Below, one piece after another: positions 63,722 to 64,000 of a stretch of 64,000 bases of DNA. The stretch comes from Herbaspirillum huttiense (GTDB lineage Bacteria > Pseudomonadota > Gammaproteobacteria > Burkholderiales > Burkholderiaceae_D). How positions within the stretch are numbered: position 1 is the stretch's first letter; every line of letters begins with the position of its first letter. The notes below the pieces were generated by a model, which saw nothing but the letters and a program-made list of their open reading frames with translations, was not told the DNA's origin and did no database searches. A program made the translations under genes and the position numbers. The DNA is taken from positions 1,922,001 to 1,986,000 of the forward strand of contig NZ_CP037993.1 of NCBI RefSeq assembly GCF_004367745.1. The letters run 5' to 3'.

Positions 63722-64000
63722 ATGGCGCAGACATTGGACATCATTTCCCGCATCACCGAGCGCAGCAGTACCTTGCGCCTGGCCGAACAGAAGGTGGCTG
63801 AAGCGATCCTGGGCGATCTCGCCGCTGCTGCCAGCGCCAGCATCGGCGAGCTGGCCGGGAAGGCCGGCGTCTCGGTGGCCAGCGTGACCCGCTTTGCCAA
63901 GGCCATGGGCTGCCGCGATGTGCGCGAATTCAAGTTCCTGCTGGCCCAGGCGGTGGCGGTGGGTCAGCGCTTCTTCGATGGTGCCAAGACGGTGCCCTCC
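63722..64000 (+). CDS. MurR/RpiR family transcriptional regulator, N-terminal part
   Basis: The first 93 codons of a regulator that runs off the right edge. The N-terminal helix-turn-helix of the RpiR family is clear: ITERSSTLRLAEQKVAEAIL, ASIGELAGKAGVSVASVTRF, AKAMGCRDVREFKFLLAQAV. The C-terminal SIS sugar-phosphate-binding domain is beyond the window. Such regulators sense sugar phosphates (HexR binds KDPG), which fits the neighbouring kdgK. It is divergent from the deaminase/kdgK pair. The ATG lies at 63722. Confidence 0.9.
   Translation, partial: MAQTLDIISRITERSSTLRLAEQKVAEAILGDLAAAASASIGELAGKAGVSVASVTRFAKAMGCRDVREFKFLLAQAVAVGQRFFDGAKTVPS

Overview
The window is GC-rich chromosomal DNA of a betaproteobacterium. 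The gene types (YdeP-like oxidoreductase, DUF1289, TM2, DUF3106/DUF3619, a betaproteobacterial ilvB-ilvN-ilvC block followed by psd and pssA, RhlE, SuhB/TrmJ) fit Oxalobacteraceae, most likely Herbaspirillum or a close relative. The genus is inferred from protein character, not from a search. No rRNA, tRNA, CRISPR array or replication origin was recognised.

Layout. 0-8.6 kb: the start of D-amino-acid dehydrogenase, an Lrp-type regulator, a 270-bp inverted-repeat element, a YdeP-type molybdopterin oxidoreductase, a MocR regulator divergent from a glutathione transferase, and a two-component system. 8.6-16.8 kb: an iron-acquisition block with two Fur-box-like sites. It encodes a TonB-dependent receptor, a periplasmic IroE-like esterase, a PepSY-type membrane protein, DUF2271, DUF4198, an ApbE flavin transferase and a membrane-anchored flavodoxin/FAD/NADPH reductase. 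The DUF2271 protein carries an ApbE-type flavinylation motif, and the predicted mature DUF4198 protein starts with histidine, so the block reads as an extracytoplasmic electron-transfer system for ferric siderophores. 17-25.8 kb: a YtfL transporter, small proteins, an MFS exporter and a four-gene osmoprotectant ABC transporter.

26-33.6 kb: an orphan type VI secretion island of lower GC (vgrG, phospholipase effector tle3, adapter tla3, PAAR) with no recognisable immunity gene. It sits beside a decayed agmatinase remnant. 33.6-47.4 kb: housekeeping genes (GNAT, rhlE, hydrolase, VOC protein, suhB, trmJ, pseudouridine synthase, hslO, gamma-carbonic anhydrase, DUF455), a ParDE-like toxin-antitoxin pair, a lipoprotein, a lipase, an RDD protein and an ECF sigma/DUF3619/DUF3106 operon.

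47.4-64 kb: ilvB-ilvN-ilvC for branched-chain amino acids, a SIMPL protein, a small exported protein, psd and pssA for phosphatidylethanolamine synthesis, an unknown Ser/Gly-rich protein, a hydrolase behind a PAS-PAS-GGDEF cyclase, DUF2917 divergent from a second MocR regulator, a TPR methyltransferase, and a kdgK/D-amino-acid-deaminase pair divergent from an RpiR regulator cut by the right edge.
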